This document shows, piece after piece, positions 17,393 through 27,795 of a DNA stretch of 64,000 bases. The position numbers and the translations under genes are program-made. The notes below the pieces were generated by a model. It saw only the letters and a list, made by a program, of their open reading frames with translations. It was not told where the DNA came from and made no database searches. This DNA comes from Rhodobacterales bacterium (GTDB taxonomy: Bacteria > Pseudomonadota > Alphaproteobacteria > Rhodobacterales > Rhodobacteraceae), in NCBI GenBank assembly GCA_009993005.1, contig JAACUH010000065.1, positions 43,878-107,877 on the forward strand, written 5' to 3'. Positions within the stretch are counted from its first letter, which is position 1; each line of letters opens with the position of its first letter.

Positions 17393-18679
17393 TCACCCCA
17401 GCCGCACGCCTCCATCGCGCAGCCCGCGCGTCACGCTGCCGGTGGCCGGCACCAGCGGGATCAGGCAGGCCTGCACCGCGTGATAAAGGTCGGGCTTGCC
17501 GGCAAAGACGCGGTTGACCGGGCGCAGGTCATCGTCGATCTCGGGGTGCCAGGCGCCGCCCTGCCGGTCGATCAGATGCGCGTCGGCAAAGCTCCAGATC
17601 CGGCGATACCATCCCTCGAACGCCTGCCCGCCCCCTGTCGCGCGCAGCACCGCCGCCGCCGCGATCCCTTCGCAGCAGGGCCACCAGTAGCGGTCGGCGC
17701 GGTCGGGCGCATCGTCCCAGGTGAGGGTGTAGTAGAACCCGCCGCGCGCCCTGTCCCAGCCGATGGCGCAGGTGTGCAGGAACAGCGCGCGCGCCGCCTC
17801 GATCATCCAGCCGTGCCGTTTGCCGCCCAGCGCATGAAGCTGGTTCAAAAGCCGCGCCCATTCGAGCGCATGGCCTGGCGTCGTGCCAGCCGGGCGGAAC
17901 ATCGGGTCGCCCGCATAGGCGCGGTCCACGTTCCAGGCGGCATCGAAATGCTCGGCCACGCGCCAGCCCTCGGCGCGGGCGTGGCGGTTGATGATCAGAT
18001 CCGCGATGCGCTCTGCCATCGCCAGATACTGCCCGTCGCCCGTGGCCTCATAGGCCGCCATCAGCGCCTCGGTCAGGTGCATGTTGGAGTTCTGGCCGCG
18101 ATAGTCGCCAAGGCTCTGCCAGTCGGCGGCATATTCCTCGGTCGTGGCGCCGGCGGCCGCGTCCCAGAACCGCGCCAGCAGCACCTCGGTCACATCGGCG
18201 AGCAGGCGGTCGGCATCGGGGTGGCCCGCGACCTTGGCGGATGCGGCCGCGAGCAGCACAAAGGCATGGCCATAGGCCTGTTTCGTCGGGTTCACGAGGC
18301 CCGCATCATCGACGCCCCAGTGATAGCCGCCATGGGTGGCGTCGCGGTGGCGCGTCCAGATGAACGCCATCCCGTGGTCGATGATCCGGTCGGCGCCGGG
18401 CAGGCCAAGCTGATGCGCCATCACATAGCAATGCACCATCCGCGTGCTGTCATGGATCTGCCGCACCGCGCCACCCGGCCCCACCGGCAGCGGCAGGCCA
18501 TGATCGCCCAGCGGAAAGAACCCACCGCGCGGATTGATGAGTTGCGGCTGGAAGAACCCGAACAGCGCGCGCGCCTGGTCCAGCAGCCAGAGCCGGTGCG
18601 CCGGGCGCGTGGTGAAATCGTCACCGGTGGTGCCGGACCAATGCGGGGCGGTGTCAGAAGCGGTGTCGGTGGGGGTCAT
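17393..18679 (-). CDS. AGE-family sugar isomerase/epimerase (YihS-like)
   Basis: 428 residues, all-alpha (alpha/alpha)6 barrel family of N-acylglucosamine 2-epimerases and aldose-ketose isomerases. Signatures include STRMVHCYVMAHQLG, KQAYGHAFVLLAAASA, GQNSNMHLTEALMAAYEAT, PGHALEWARLL and a WPCCEGIAAA segment; the His residues in these motifs form the active site. The closest types would be mannose or sulfoquinovose isomerases. AGGAG 9 bases ahead of the ATG at 18679 decides the start; two upstream ATGs (18724, 18718) lack a good site. Stands alone next to katG. Confidence 0.82.
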   Translation of the reverse strand: MTPTDTASDTAPHWSGTTGDDFTTRPAHRLWLLDQARALFGFFQPQLINPRGGFFPLGDHGLPLPVGPGGAVRQIHDSTRMVHCYVMAHQLGLPGADRIIDHGMAFIWTRHRDATHGGYHWGVDDAGLVNPTKQAYGHAFVLLAAASAKVAGHPDADRLLADVTEVLLARFWDAAAGATTEEYAADWQSLGDYRGQNSNMHLTEALMAAYEATGDGQYLAMAERIADLIINRHARAEGWRVAEHFDAAWNVDRAYAGDPMFRPAGTTPGHALEWARLLNQLHALGGKRHGWMIEAARALFLHTCAIGWDRARGGFYYTLTWDDAPDRADRYWWPCCEGIAAAAVLRATGGGQAFEGWYRRIWSFADAHLIDRQGGAWHPEIDDDLRPVNRVFAGKPDLYHAVQACLIPLVPATGSVTRGLRDGGVRLG

Positions 18680-18749
18680 CGCGGGCAACTCCTGCGCAGG
18701 AAACTGTCCCTGCGTCATATGCAAATCGCGCGCGGCTTAGAAGGGCGAA

Positions 18750-18771
18750 GTGCCCCGCCTGGGCGGGGCAC
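18750..18771 (-). terminator. Hairpin downstream of katG, probable terminator
   Basis: Perfect 10-bp stem GTGCCCCGCC/GGCGGGGCAC 11 bases after the katG stop on the minus strand. No real T-run follows, so it may instead protect the 3' end. Confidence 0.5.
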
Positions 18772-18781
18772 TCCGGTCACG

Positions 18782-21105
<2,324 letters not shown>

Positions 21106-21996
21106 ATGAAATCACTGACCCTCCGCCAGTTGCGCTATTTCGACGCCCTCGCCCAGCACGGCCATTTCGGCCGTGCGGCCGAGGCCTGTGCGATCTCGCA
21201 ACCCGCGCTGTCGCTCCAGATCCGCGAGCTTGAGGACACGCTGGGCACCACGCTGGTGGAACGCGGCGCGCGCCAGATCCGGCTGACCGCGACGGGCGAG
21301 GCGCTGGTCGCGCGCGCCCGCGACATCCTGCAGGGGGTGGACGAGCTTGCCAACCTCGCGCGCGCGGCCGCCGGGCCACTTTCCGGGCGGCTGCGGATCG
21401 GGGTCATCCCCACCGTCGCGCCCTATCTCTTGCCGCGCGTGATCGCGACGCTGGCGGCGCGCTACCCCGCGCTCGACCTGCGCCCGCGCGAGGCGGTGAC
21501 GCAAAAGCTGGTCGAGGACCTGCGCGAGGCGCGGCTGGACGTCGCCATCGTGGCGCTGCCGGTGTCAGAGCCGTGGTTGCAGGAATTGCCGCTGTTTTCC
21601 GAGGAATTCGTGCTGGTGCGCCACACCCGTGACGCCGCAGCGCCGGTGCCCAACCCCGATACGCTGCGCGAAATGCGGCTCTTGCTGCTCGAGGAGGGGC
21701 ATTGTTTCCGCGACCAGGCGCTGTCCTACTGCCGCCTCTCGCCGGGGATGCCACGCGACCTGATGGAGGGCAGCGCGCTGAGCACGCTGGTGCAGATGGT
21801 GGGCGCGGGCATCGGCGTGACGCTGATCCCGCAGATGGCGGTCGCCATCGAGACCCGCAGCGCCCCGGTCGCCGTCGCCCGCCTGCCCGAACCCCGCCCG
21901 ATGCGCACCATCGGCCTGGTCTGGCGCAAGACCAACCCGCTGGGCGGGCAGTTCGCCGAGCTGGGCGAAGTGGTGCGGGGGCCGGGGAGGGGCTGA
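21106..21996 (+). CDS. oxyR: Peroxide-sensing LysR-family regulator OxyR
   Basis: 296 residues. HTH at about 4-62 (LRQLRYFDALAQHGHFGRAA, then SQPALSLQIRELE). The sensing pair is Cys200 and Cys209 with eight residues between (GHCFRDQALSYCR), the same spacing as Cys199/Cys208 in Escherichia coli OxyR. Peroxide joins these Cys residues and switches the tetramer to an activator. The divergent katG is the natural target. Codon usage matches the neighbours. Confidence 0.95.
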   Translation: MKSLTLRQLRYFDALAQHGHFGRAAEACAISQPALSLQIRELEDTLGTTLVERGARQIRLTATGEALVARARDILQGVDELANLARAAAGPLSGRLRIGVIPTVAPYLLPRVIATLAARYPALDLRPREAVTQKLVEDLREARLDVAIVALPVSEPWLQELPLFSEEFVLVRHTRDAAAPVPNPDTLREMRLLLLEEGHCFRDQALSYCRLSPGMPRDLMEGSALSTLVQMVGAGIGVTLIPQMAVAIETRSAPVAVARLPEPRPMRTIGLVWRKTNPLGGQFAELGEVVRGPGRG

Positions 21997-22026
21997 TCCC
22001 CTGGCCACTGCGCAAGGGGGACGGAG

Positions 22027-22079
22027 GGTCAGGTCAGGGAACGGCCCGGTCAGGGAACGGTCAGGTCAGGTCAGGTCAG
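22027..22079. repeat. GGTCA-type 5-bp repeat cluster between oxyR and tRNA-Arg
   Basis: The stretch combines runs of GGTCA (last run about four units at 22060-22079) with two copies of a longer GGTCAGGGAACGG unit. It is non-coding and lies about 30 bases after the oxyR stop. It looks like slippage-grown satellite DNA. Confidence 0.65.
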
Positions 22080-22227
22080 CGAAATGTCCATCGCGACCTC
22101 CGCGCGCCACCACGCCGCACCGGGCAAGCGGGCCTGGGCCTTGCGCCAGGGCGATGCTTGAAACCCTGGCAAAGGCAGGGCGTCGCCTCGCATTCGACGA
22201 TTTCACGACAGGAGAGGAAAGGACGTG

Positions 22228-22304
22228 GCGGACTGGAGAGGATTCGAACCCCTGACCCCTTGATTCGTAGTCAAGTGCTCTATCCAACTGAGCTACCAGT
22301 CCGC
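22228..22304 (-). tRNA. tRNA-Arg (anticodon ACG)
   Basis: 77-base cloverleaf on the minus strand. Acceptor GCGGACT pairs with AGTCCGC; D arm TAGCTCAGTTGGATAGAGC; anticodon stem CTTGA/TCAAG around loop CTACGAA; T arm with GGTTCGAATCC. The ACG anticodon, read after deamination to ICG, decodes CGU, CGC and CGA. CCA is not encoded. No integrase or broken attachment-site copy is nearby. Confidence 0.93.
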
Positions 22305-22375
22305 GAGGTCTGGGGCGATGTAGCCCCGGCGCGGGGGGTTTGCAAGGGTGAATTGCACCGTTGCGCGACGGGCGT

Positions 22376-23776
22376 TCACTCGGCCGCATCCCGCAACGCG
22401 ATCTCGGACTTGGGCAGGCACAGCGCGAATTCGGTGCCGGTCGCATCCGACCGCCGCAGTTCGAGCAGCCCGCCATGGCCGCGCAGCAGTTCGGCCGAAA
22501 TCGCGAGGCCAAGGCCCGCGCCGCCCTTGGTCGCACCGCCCTGAAAGGGCTGGAACAGATGCTCGCGCGCCTTGGCGGGCAGGCCGGGGCCGGTGTCGAA
22601 GATATGGATCCACCAGGCCTCGTCATCCTCGCTGGCGCGCAGGCAGATCTCTCCGGGCTTGCCGGTCGCCACGATGGCCTGACGGGCGTTGCGCACGAGG
22701 TTCAGCAGCACACGGTAAAGCTGCTCTCCATCGGCGCGCACCAAAAGGCCCGCCGGCACATCCTCGGCAAAGGACAGGTCGTGGTCGCCCGCGGCGAGGC
22801 GTTCGGCGTCGATCACATCGTTCACGATGGCGGCCAGCGGCACGCGGGCAAGGGCGGGCGGCGGTTCTTCGGCGCGGCCAAAGGCGAGCGTGCCCTCGCA
22901 CAGGTTCACGGCGCGGGTGATCGAGCCCACCAGCTTGGGCGCCATCCGCCGCACCAGCGGGTCTTGCGACCCCTCGATGCGGTCCACGAAAAGCTGCGCG
23001 GTGGTCAGGATGTTGCGCAGGTCATGGCTGACCTTGGCCACCGCGCCGCCAAGCTGTGCGAGCCGCTCTTTCTGCTTGAGCGCGCCGGTGAGTTGCGTCT
23101 GCAGCGACTGCAGCGCCGTCTCGGCCTCGCGCAACTCGGTGATGCTGGCCGCAGGGCTGATGATGCGGCGCGCGTCCTCGGGTGCTGCGGCATAGCTCTG
23201 CATCGCCGCGACAACGCCCTTGATCGGGCGCACCAGCAGCCCGCGCACCGCGTAAAACAGCAATGCGGCCGTCACGACCGAGATCACCAGCGACAGATAG
23301 AGGATGTTGAGGCCGTAATCGACCATCGCCGCGCGCAGCGGGCCGGTCGCCATCGTGACCTCGATCAGCAGGCCGCCATCCTTGACCGGCTCGCCGATCA
23401 CCCGGATGATGCGGTTCTCGCGGTCCCACAGCAAGGCCATCGCATCGCCGATCAACGCCGCTGCGGTCGGCGCGCGCAGATCGTAGGTGGCGTGGATCGG
23501 GGCCGGGATCGGCGAGGACAGCGCAAGCTGGCGCACCTCGTCGCGCCGCAGCACCACGTTGAACACCCCCGCATTGGTCAGGAGTTCCTGTTCCAGGTCG
23601 GCATCCAGCATGTCATCGGCCAAGAGCGCCAGCGAAGCGATCTGCGCCCGTTCGAGCCGGAGCAGCAGGTAATCCTCGCGAAACCGCGCGACCGAGGGGA
23701 CAAAGATCAGCACTTCGGCCAGCATCACGAAGACCGTGGTGAGCACCAGAAAGCGGCCAGAGAGCGAATTGAGCAT
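22376..23776 (-). CDS. Membrane sensor histidine kinase (orphan)
   Basis: 466 residues. Membrane helices at about 9-28 and 155-177 enclose a periplasmic sensor of some 125 residues. A HAMP-like linker and coiled coil lead to the H box with His251 (KVSHDLRNIL), the N box (LNLVRNARQAI), DTGPGLP and GAGLGLAI ATP-binding boxes. No response-regulator gene lies next to it, so its partner is elsewhere. The stop is 71 bases past the tRNA-Arg gene. Confidence 0.9.
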   Translation of the reverse strand: MLNSLSGRFLVLTTVFVMLAEVLIFVPSVARFREDYLLLRLERAQIASLALLADDMLDADLEQELLTNAGVFNVVLRRDEVRQLALSSPIPAPIHATYDLRAPTAAALIGDAMALLWDRENRIIRVIGEPVKDGGLLIEVTMATGPLRAAMVDYGLNILYLSLVISVVTAALLFYAVRGLLVRPIKGVVAAMQSYAAAPEDARRIISPAASITELREAETALQSLQTQLTGALKQKERLAQLGGAVAKVSHDLRNILTTAQLFVDRIEGSQDPLVRRMAPKLVGSITRAVNLCEGTLAFGRAEEPPPALARVPLAAIVNDVIDAERLAAGDHDLSFAEDVPAGLLVRADGEQLYRVLLNLVRNARQAIVATGKPGEICLRASEDDEAWWIHIFDTGPGLPAKAREHLFQPFQGGATKGGAGLGLAISAELLRGHGGLLELRRSDATGTEFALCLPKSEIALRDAAE

Positions 23777-23794
23777 GCACCGTCCCGTTGCGGG

Positions 23795-25210
23795 TCAGGG
23801 CAGCCAGCGTTGCACCAGCCCCACCACCCGTTTCACCATACTACTGTCAAACAGCCGGGGACTGAAATAGGCACCTGCGGCGCGCTTGTTGATCTCGCCG
23901 ATGGTCGGATAGGGCAGCACGGTCGCGGCGATGGCCGTCATCCTGAGCCGGTTGGCGATGGCCATGGCCCAGAGGCCGATCAGTTCGCCCGCCTGCACAC
24001 CCACGATGGTCGCGCCCACGGGGCGGCCCTTGACCACCATCACCTTGATGCGGCCGGTGGTCTTGCCCTCGGCAATCGCGCGGTCGTTATGGGCAAAGTC
24101 GTAGCGCACCACCTCGAGCCGCGCGCCATGCGCCTTGCGCGCCTCGGCCTCGGTCAGGCCGACCTGCGCAAGCTCGGGGTCCGTATATGTCGCCCAGGGG
24201 ATATGGTCGTGGCGCTGCCGCGACGGCAGGCCCAAGAGCATGGAGCGGATGATGACCCCCGCGTGATACCCCGCCACATGGGTGAACTGGAACCCGCCCG
24301 CGACGTCGCCGATGGCATAGACGCGCCGGTTGCTGACCGACCGCAGGTCGGCGCCCACCTTGATCCCGCGCCGGTCATGGGTGACGCCGGCGGCCTCCAG
24401 ACCCAACCCCTCGACATTGACCTTGCGCCCCACCGCCATCAGCAGGTGGCTGCCGGTGATGTCGCCCTGCGCGGTGTGCACGGTGACGCCGCCGGTGGCG
24501 CTGACCCGCTCGGCCGCGGTGCCTTCGCGGATCGTCACGCCCTCGGCGCGCAGCCTGTCCAGCACGATGGCCGCCATTTCGGGGTCGTCCCGGCCCAGCG
24601 CCTTTGCGCCCTCGATCACCGTGACCTTGCAACCCAGCCGCAGATGCGCCTGCGCCATCTCCATCCCGATCGGGCCGCCGCCGATGATGATCAGGTGCTC
24701 GGGCCGCTCGCGCAGGTCGAATATCGTCTCGTTGGTATGCACCGTCACCGTGTCGAGCCCCGGAATCGGCGGCACAAAGGGCCCCGACCCCGTGGCCACG
24801 ACGAACCGGCGCGCGGTGATGAGGCTGTCGCCCGCCTGCACCTGCGTCTTGGAGATGAACCGCGCCTGCGCGCGGATCACATGCACGCCCAGCCCCTCGA
24901 ACCGCTCTTGCGAATCGACCGGGGCGATGGTGTCGATCACCTGGCGCACGTGATCCTTGGCTGCCGCATAATCGACCTGCGCCGCCACGTCGGCCACGCC
25001 GTATCGCGCGCCGTGACCGACCGCATAGGCCTGTTTGCCCGCGGCAATCAGCGCCTTGGACGGGATGCAGCCGAAATTGAGGCAATCGCCGCCCATCAGA
25101 TGCGCCTCGATCAGCACGACCCGCGCGCCCATCTGCACCGCCCCCGCCGCGACCGACAGTCCGCCAGAGCCGCCACCGATAATGCAGATGTCTGTCTTGA
25201 TTTCTTGCAT
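23795..25210 (-). CDS. FAD-dependent pyridine nucleotide-disulfide oxidoreductase (mercuric-reductase-like)
   Basis: 471 residues. FAD motif IIGGGSGGLSVAAGA (residues 10-24), redox Cys43/Cys48 in GGDCLNFGCIPSK, NAD(P) motif IIIGGGPIGMEMAQAH, second FAD motif RRVYAIGDVAGG. The C-terminus reads LPYPTIGEINKRAAG: the active-site His of dihydrolipoamide dehydrogenase is missing and so is the terminal Cys pair of MerA, so neither function should be assumed. The substrate is unknown. Three bases separate it from the TVP38-type gene, a partner often seen with this subgroup. Confidence 0.85.
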   Translation of the reverse strand: MQEIKTDICIIGGGSGGLSVAAGAVQMGARVVLIEAHLMGGDCLNFGCIPSKALIAAGKQAYAVGHGARYGVADVAAQVDYAAAKDHVRQVIDTIAPVDSQERFEGLGVHVIRAQARFISKTQVQAGDSLITARRFVVATGSGPFVPPIPGLDTVTVHTNETIFDLRERPEHLIIIGGGPIGMEMAQAHLRLGCKVTVIEGAKALGRDDPEMAAIVLDRLRAEGVTIREGTAAERVSATGGVTVHTAQGDITGSHLLMAVGRKVNVEGLGLEAAGVTHDRRGIKVGADLRSVSNRRVYAIGDVAGGFQFTHVAGYHAGVIIRSMLLGLPSRQRHDHIPWATYTDPELAQVGLTEAEARKAHGARLEVVRYDFAHNDRAIAEGKTTGRIKVMVVKGRPVGATIVGVQAGELIGLWAMAIANRLRMTAIAATVLPYPTIGEINKRAAGAYFSPRLFDSSMVKRVVGLVQRWLP

Positions 25211-25213
25211 TGG

Positions 25214-25942
25214 TCAGCCCTTTCGCCCGCGCAGGGCCTTGATTGCAATGGGAAGCGCCGCCAGCAGGCACAGGCCGAGGATCGGCAGCAGGATCTGCGG
25301 TGTGAAGATGATGCCGAGGTTGGGCGTCTCGCCGCGGGCAAAGACCTCGCCCAGACCCGCGCCGACCGATGTATAGACCAGCGCGCCCGGCATGATCCCG
25401 AGAAAGGTCGAGATCGCAAAGCGCGACAGCGGCACGCCCACCAGCGCCGGCACGAGGTTGGCCACGAAGAACGGCACCGCCGGCACCAGCCGGATCAGGA
25501 ACAGCATCGACCACTGGTTTTCCTCGATCCCGGCGCGGATGCGGCTGACGGCGCCACCGCTCTGGTCCATCCGCGCGGCGAGCATGTTGCCCAGCCCCCA
25601 GCGCGCGGCGAGAAAGATGCCGATCGCCCCCAGCGTGGCGCCGGTGACATTGTAGAGCACGCCCGGAAAGGTCGCGAACAGGAAACCGCCGGTCAGCGTC
25701 GCGATGGTCGCCCCCGGCAGGGAGAACGCCACGATCAGCAGATAGGTCCCGACAAACAGCCCCACGGTGAGCGGATAGTTCGCGTCGCGGAACGCCAGCA
25801 GCGCCTCGCGGTTGTCGCGCAGCGCTTCGAAGCTCAGGTAATCGCGCAGGAACACCGCGCCGAGCACGGCCGCGACGGCCACCGCGATCAGCGGCAGGCG
25901 CCGCAGGAACGGATGGGCAGGAGGTGTGGTCATATCGGTCAT
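25214..25942 (-). CDS. TVP38/TMEM64 (DedA-like, VTT domain) membrane protein
   Basis: 242 residues, about six membrane segments. The VTT-type core includes FSLPGATIATLTGGFLFATFPGVLYN and the second half motif RLVPAVPFFVANLVPALVGVPLSRF with a conserved Gly and Pro pattern. Such proteins are linked to lipid scrambling or envelope homeostasis. The gene is transcribed with the flavoenzyme that follows. Its leader holds five copies of a 12-bp repeat, each containing an AGGAA- or CGGGA-type sequence, ending 3 bases before the ATG. Confidence 0.82.
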   Translation of the reverse strand: MTDMTTPPAHPFLRRLPLIAVAVAAVLGAVFLRDYLSFEALRDNREALLAFRDANYPLTVGLFVGTYLLIVAFSLPGATIATLTGGFLFATFPGVLYNVTGATLGAIGIFLAARWGLGNMLAARMDQSGGAVSRIRAGIEENQWSMLFLIRLVPAVPFFVANLVPALVGVPLSRFAISTFLGIMPGALVYTSVGAGLGEVFARGETPNLGIIFTPQILLPILGLCLLAALPIAIKALRGRKG

Positions 25943-25945
25943 CGC

Positions 25946-26005
25946 CTTGTTCCTGGTCTTGTTCCTGGTCTTGTTCCGGGTCTTGTCCCGGGTCTTGTCC
26001 GGGTT
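25946..26005 (-). repeat. 12-bp tandem repeat (five units) in the leader of the TVP38-type gene
   Basis: Five adjacent 12-mers of the type CTTGTTCCTGGT on the plus strand. Read on the transcribed strand the two units nearest the gene are ACCAGGAACAAG, so each carries a possible Shine-Dalgarno core. The array ends 3 bases from the start codon and contains no in-frame stop. Confidence 0.85.
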
Positions 26006-26191
26006 GCAGCCTGCCGGTCACGAAATCATGACAGCTAGATGCCCCTTGCCGGGACGCGGGACCAGCCTCATCACGCGGCGTTGATGCTGCGCCGCGCGCG
26101 GCCCCTGTCTGCTCACGCCGCGCGGGCGGGCGCTGTAACAATTGGCCTGGCCCGCGCGGCGCAATGTTGCAGAAATCCGCTGCCGCCAGCG

Positions 26192-26218
26192 TTGACACGG
26201 GGCGGGGGTAGCTTTAAG
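26192..26218 (+). promoter_or_regulatory. Probable rpmH promoter
   Basis: TTGACA (26192-26197) is a perfect -35 box, followed after 15-16 bases by TTTAAG or TTAAGG near 26213-26219 as -10. It lies 75 bases ahead of the rpmH ATG in a 287-bp spacer that otherwise shows no gene. Confidence 0.5.
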
Positions 26219-26292
26219 GGACGGGCTTCGAATGACGATGGGCCTCGAATCCTTTTGCTGGTGATTTGGCCCCCAGACCGGAGTAAAGCGCG

Positions 26293-26427
26293 ATGAAACG
26301 CACGTTCCAACCTTCCAACCGGGTGCGCAAGGCGCGTCACGGTTTCCGTGCGCGCATGGCGACCAAGGCCGGTCGCAAGATCCTCAACGCCCGCCGCGCC
26401 CGCGGCCGCAAGGTGCTCTGCGCCTGA
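26293..26427 (+). CDS. rpmH: 50S ribosomal protein L34
   Basis: 44 residues: begins [19 protein letters not shown] and ends [11 protein letters not shown]. Size and sequence are diagnostic. GGAGTAAAGCG precedes the ATG. First of the conserved rpmH-rnpA-yidD order near yidC. Confidence 0.97.
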   Translation: MKRTFQPSNRVRKARHGFRARMATKAGRKILNARRARGRKVLCA

Positions 26428-26447
26428 TCCAGACAAGGCTTTGGCCA

Positions 26448-26867
26448 ATGACACCGCCGATGGCACCCGTGGCAGGCTCTGAAAGCCCTGCCACGCAGGC
26501 GCCGCCGGCGGTTTTGTCCTGTCTGACGGTCCTGCGCAAGAGAGCCGATTTCCTGCGCGCGGCCAGCGGGTTGCGCCAGGGCGCCGCCGGCTTTCACCTG
26601 CAGGCCCGCGCACGCCGCGCCGATGAGTCCGCGCGCGGCATCCGCATCGGCTATACCTGCTCGAAAAAGGTCGGCAATGCCGTGGCGCGCAACCGGGCCA
26701 AACGCCGCCTGCGTGAGGCGGCACGGCTGGTCCTGCCCCTCCACGGCCGCGACGGGTGGGATTATGTGCTCGTCGGCCGCGCCGACATCACCGCGACGAT
26801 CCCGTTTGACACGATGCAATCCGATCTGATCCGCGCGCTCGGCCGCGTCCACGGGTCCGGGTCATGA
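26448..26867 (+). CDS. rnpA: Ribonuclease P protein component
   Basis: 139 residues. Core begins near [16 protein letters not shown]; the RNR motif is in [22 protein letters not shown], which binds the RNase P RNA. The first 27 residues are a Pro/Ala-rich extension, common in alphaproteobacteria, although a later non-ATG start is possible. Matures the 5' end of tRNAs. The stop overlaps the yidD start (ATGA). Confidence 0.94.
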   Translation: MTPPMAPVAGSESPATQAPPAVLSCLTVLRKRADFLRAASGLRQGAAGFHLQARARRADESARGIRIGYTCSKKVGNAVARNRAKRRLREAARLVLPLHGRDGWDYVLVGRADITATIPFDTMQSDLIRALGRVHGSGS

Positions 26868-27085
26868 CCCCGTTCGCCCATATCGTCGCCCTCCCCGTGC
26901 GTGCCTACCGGCTGCTGCTGAGCCCCTGGGTCGGCCACGGCTGCCGCTACCACCCCACCTGCAGCGCCTATGCGCTCGAGGCGCTGGAGAAACACGGCGC
27001 GCTCAAGGGCACATGGCTCGCCGCCCGCAGGATCGGCCGCTGCCATCCCTGGGGCGGCTCGGGCATCGACAACGTGCCCGACTGA
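26864..27085 (+). CDS. yidD: Membrane protein insertion efficiency factor YidD
   Basis: 73 residues. Diagnostic motif [22 protein letters not shown] and the ending [15 protein letters not shown]. An amphipathic N-terminal helix tethers it to the inner membrane, where it aids YidC/Sec insertion. Coupled to rnpA by a 4-base overlap. Just after the stop a copy of TGCCCGACTGA repeats the gene's last 11 bases. Confidence 0.93.
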   Translation: MTPFAHIVALPVRAYRLLLSPWVGHGCRYHPTCSAYALEALEKHGALKGTWLAARRIGRCHPWGGSGIDNVPD

Positions 27086-27103
27086 AACCTGCCCGACTGA
27101 CAG

Positions 27104-27139
27104 CCCGCAGCGGGGCCCGCAGCGGGGCCCGCAGCGGGG
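27104..27139. repeat. 12-bp tandem repeat, three perfect units
   Basis: CCCGCAGCGGGG three times in a row, non-coding, between the convergent ends of yidD and the lipoprotein gene. Each unit is itself a near palindrome, so the array can fold into hairpins and might help terminate both genes. Confidence 0.85.
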
Positions 27140-27156
27140 TGGGGCCGGTTTTCCGG

Positions 27157-27708
27157 TCAGCGCAGCTTTTCAAAGCTGATGCTGACATCCCCGATGTCAA
27201 AGCCGAACCGCTTCATATAGGCGCGGTTGAACAGCCGGTCGTCGGTGAGTTGCCACATCCAGTCGTCAAACGTGACCCGCAGCGTGTCGGCCGTGCCGTC
27301 GGCAGCGGGCACCGGCAGGTCGATCTCGTAGCGCCAGTTGAAGCGGTTGCCGTTCTCCTCGCCCGTGGCCACGCCGATCACGCCGGGGGCGGTGCCCTGC
27401 CAGGTCTGGTCGGCCTGGATCGGGCCGGTCTTGACCAGCGTCCAGACGCGCTGCTCGGTCGATCCGTCCTCATAGACGAAATCCTCGACCAGCCGCAGCG
27501 TCTGCCCGTCCCATTCCCCCGCGATCTGCACCACAAAACTGCGGCGCACGGTGCCCAGAATATCCTGGAACTGGCCGTGCGCGACGAGGCGGCCGTCAAA
27601 GAACTCCTCGAGGTTGAGCGCGCGATCGGTCAGCGCGGGGTCGTCAAAGGATGGCTTGCCGGTGCAGGCGGCGGCAAAGAGCAGGGAAGCAAGGGCGATA
27701 CGGCGCAT
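27157..27708 (-). CDS. DUF3833-family lipoprotein
   Basis: 183 residues. The signal peptide [19 protein letters not shown] ends in a lipobox (AAAC), so Cys15 should be lipidated. The body matches the lipocalin-like DUF3833 family: [18 protein letters not shown] near the start, then [30 protein letters not shown] and [18 protein letters not shown]. Probably a periplasmic lipid- or ligand-binding barrel. GGAGACCATC precedes the ATG. Divergent from ttcA; no known pathway. Confidence 0.8.
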   Translation of the reverse strand: MRRIALASLLFAAACTGKPSFDDPALTDRALNLEEFFDGRLVAHGQFQDILGTVRRSFVVQIAGEWDGQTLRLVEDFVYEDGSTEQRVWTLVKTGPIQADQTWQGTAPGVIGVATGEENGNRFNWRYEIDLPVPAADGTADTLRVTFDDWMWQLTDDRLFNRAYMKRFGFDIGDVSISFEKLR

Positions 27709-27795
27709 GATGGTCTCCTTTGGTCTCTTATACGCAGGGCCGGGCCGGTCGGATGCCCCCTTTGCAGCGACCGCGCGCTCTGGCATACCGCCGCC

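Noticed and set aside
22228..22304. Genomic island at tRNA-Arg
   Set aside because: No integrase, no phage genes, no repeated tRNA end nearby; flanking genes look like core chromosome.
22361..26038. Plus-strand open frame of about 1225 codons over the kinase, reductase and TVP38 genes
   Set aside because: Same reason: three clear minus-strand families explain the DNA, and the antisense product has no recognisable fold.
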